A DNA stretch of 64,000 nt from an uncultured Draconibacterium sp. (GTDB lineage Bacteria; Bacteroidota; Bacteroidia; Bacteroidales; Prolixibacteraceae): contig NZ_OY781365.1 in NCBI RefSeq assembly GCF_963676815.1, positions 3,940,501-4,004,500 on the forward strand, given 5' to 3'. The notes under the pieces were generated by a model. That model was given only the letters and a program-made list of their open reading frames with translations, did not search any database and was not told the DNA's origin. Made by a program: the position numbers and the translations under genes. Shown here in pieces: positions 63,079 through 64,000 of this stretch. The first letter of the stretch is position 1. Each line of letters starts with the position of its first letter.

Positions 63079-64000
63079 GTGAGTAGCGATTTAATAATTG
63101 ATGTAACTCCATCCGAAATTGTTATTGCCTTACAGGAAAAGAAGAAGCTTGCAGAACTATCAAGAGAGGGAAGCGGGGCAAAATTCGCTGTCGGAGATAT
63201 ATACCTCGGCAAAGTGAAAAAAATTATGCCCAGTTTAAATGCTGCTTTTATCGATGTAGGCTACAGTAAAGACGCTTTTTTACATTACCTCGACATGGGG
63301 CCACAATTCGCCACACTAAATAAATTCCTGCGAATTGCCTCATCACGAAAAAACAAAATTTCTTCCATCTCACGGATTCATTCAGAACCCGACATTAACA
63401 AAGAAGGTAAAGTAAACGAGCTGCTAAAAGTTGGTCAGAAAATTTTGGTTCAGGTAGCAAAAGAACCAATTAATACAAAAGGCCCGCGGTTAACATCCGA
63501 AATCTCCATTGCAGGAAGAAACTTGGTTTTAATGCCATTTAGCGACAAAATTTCAGTGTCGCAAAAAATCAGATCAACCGAAGAAAAAAACAGGTTGAAA
63601 AAGCTGATCCAGAGTATTAAACCTCGCAAATATGGAGTAATAATCCGCACTGTAGCAGAAGGAAAAAAAGTAGCAGAACTCGACAAAGAGCTTCGACGTT
63701 TGGTAGAAAAGTGGGAGACCACCTTTCAAAAGCTTCGCAGGGCACAGGCACCTTCGCTTATAATTGGCGAGATTGACCGAACAACAGCTCTGCTGCGCGA
63801 TATTTATCATCCCGACTTCAACAGCATTATTGTAAACGACCAATCGGTAGCGTCAGAAATTGCCGATTACATAGGTAGCATTCAGGCCGACAAGAAAAAG
63901 ATAGTAAAATACTACAAAGGACGTCAGCCAATTTTCGAACACTACGGCATTGATAAACAAATAAAAGCCTCGTTCGGGAAAACCGTATCATTTAAAGATG
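63079..64000 (+). CDS. rng: Ribonuclease E/G family protein (5' part)
   Basis: 307 residues are visible before the window ends. The S1-type RNA-binding region appears as FAVGDIYLGKVKKIMPSLNA and AFIDVGYSKDAFLHYLD, and the RNase H-like and 5'-sensor parts as KGPRLTSEISIAGRNLVLMP and YGVIIRTVAEGKKVAELDKE. The catalytic aspartates and zinc link lie past the end. The GTG start at 63079 is preferred: the frame upstream has no ATG before a stop, and SSDLIIDVTPSE is the usual family N-terminus. Processes rRNA and degrades mRNA. Confidence 0.92.
   Translation, partial: MSSDLIIDVTPSEIVIALQEKKKLAELSREGSGAKFAVGDIYLGKVKKIMPSLNAAFIDVGYSKDAFLHYLDMGPQFATLNKFLRIASSRKNKISSISRIHSEPDINKEGKVNELLKVGQKILVQVAKEPINTKGPRLTSEISIAGRNLVLMPFSDKISVSQKIRSTEEKNRLKKLIQSIKPRKYGVIIRTVAEGKKVAELDKELRRLVEKWETTFQKLRRAQAPSLIIGEIDRTTALLRDIYHPDFNSIIVNDQSVASEIADYIGSIQADKKKIVKYYKGRQPIFEHYGIDKQIKASFGKTVSFKD

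Overview
This window comes from a member of the Bacteroidota. The evidence seen directly is: gliding genes gldD and gldE beside ssb and mutY, a secreted protease ending in a type IX secretion (Por-type) sorting domain, an HU gene followed by a 30-residue basic protein and an RNase E/G gene, promoters of the TTG-N19-TAnnTTTG type, and a mobilization module of the kind found in Bacteroides-type elements. A marine or sediment member of Marinilabiliales/Prolixibacteraceae would fit, but that is inference.

Region 1 (1-1372): the 5' end of a FeoA-domain ferrous iron transport gene, a divergent unknown gene, and tRNA-Arg(ACG) with a clear promoter.

Region 2 (1323-26704): a 25.3 kb integrative and mobilizable element inserted in the 3' half of tRNA-Arg. 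A perfect 51-bp direct repeat marks both ends and a tyrosine recombinase sits inside the right end. The left part is the replication/transfer core: excisionase-like HTH, D5-type helicase, an iteron cluster, a TOPRIM primase, a hairpin-rich oriT candidate, MobC, relaxase and a small membrane protein. No type IV secretion genes are present, so transfer would need a helper. The cargo reads like a stress and cold-adaptation island: nitronate monooxygenase-like flavoprotein, DEAD-box helicase with cold-shock and RRM proteins, a RelA/SpoT alarmone synthetase, GH130 and GT4 enzymes, small stress proteins, a kinase/receiver protein lacking its phospho-acceptor domain, cupin, AraC regulator, fatty-acid desaturase, radical SAM/B12 protein, membrane LytTR regulator, and an AbiE toxin-antitoxin pair flanked by about 165-bp direct repeats.

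Region 3 (26705-35240): chromosomal genes for a DUF2202 lipoprotein, a 1783-residue subtilisin-like T9SS protease carrying nine 74-residue repeats, an EF-hand-bearing lipoprotein, and a response regulator split into two frames.

Region 4 (35482-44297): a seven-gene minus-strand operon of exported or lipid-anchored hydrolases (S41 peptidase, two beta-lactamase-fold serine hydrolases, two alpha/beta hydrolases of which one lacks its nucleophile), an NmrA-like oxidoreductase and a DUF3575 barrel, preceded by a TolB-like/TPR/AraC regulator.

Region 5 (44382-48403): an N-epsilon-acetyl-beta-lysine (compatible solute) operon, ablA-ablB, followed by a 56-residue four-cysteine protein, a winged-helix protein and a sodium:solute symporter.

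Region 6 (48448-64000): trehalose synthesis (OtsA-OtsB fusion) with a GH15 enzyme, MarR, DNA polymerase IV, a lipase-like hydrolase, then a long minus-strand operon mutY-ssb-gldE-gldD-PPTase-zwf-pgl, and on the plus strand HU, a 30-residue COX24-like protein and the start of RNase E/G.
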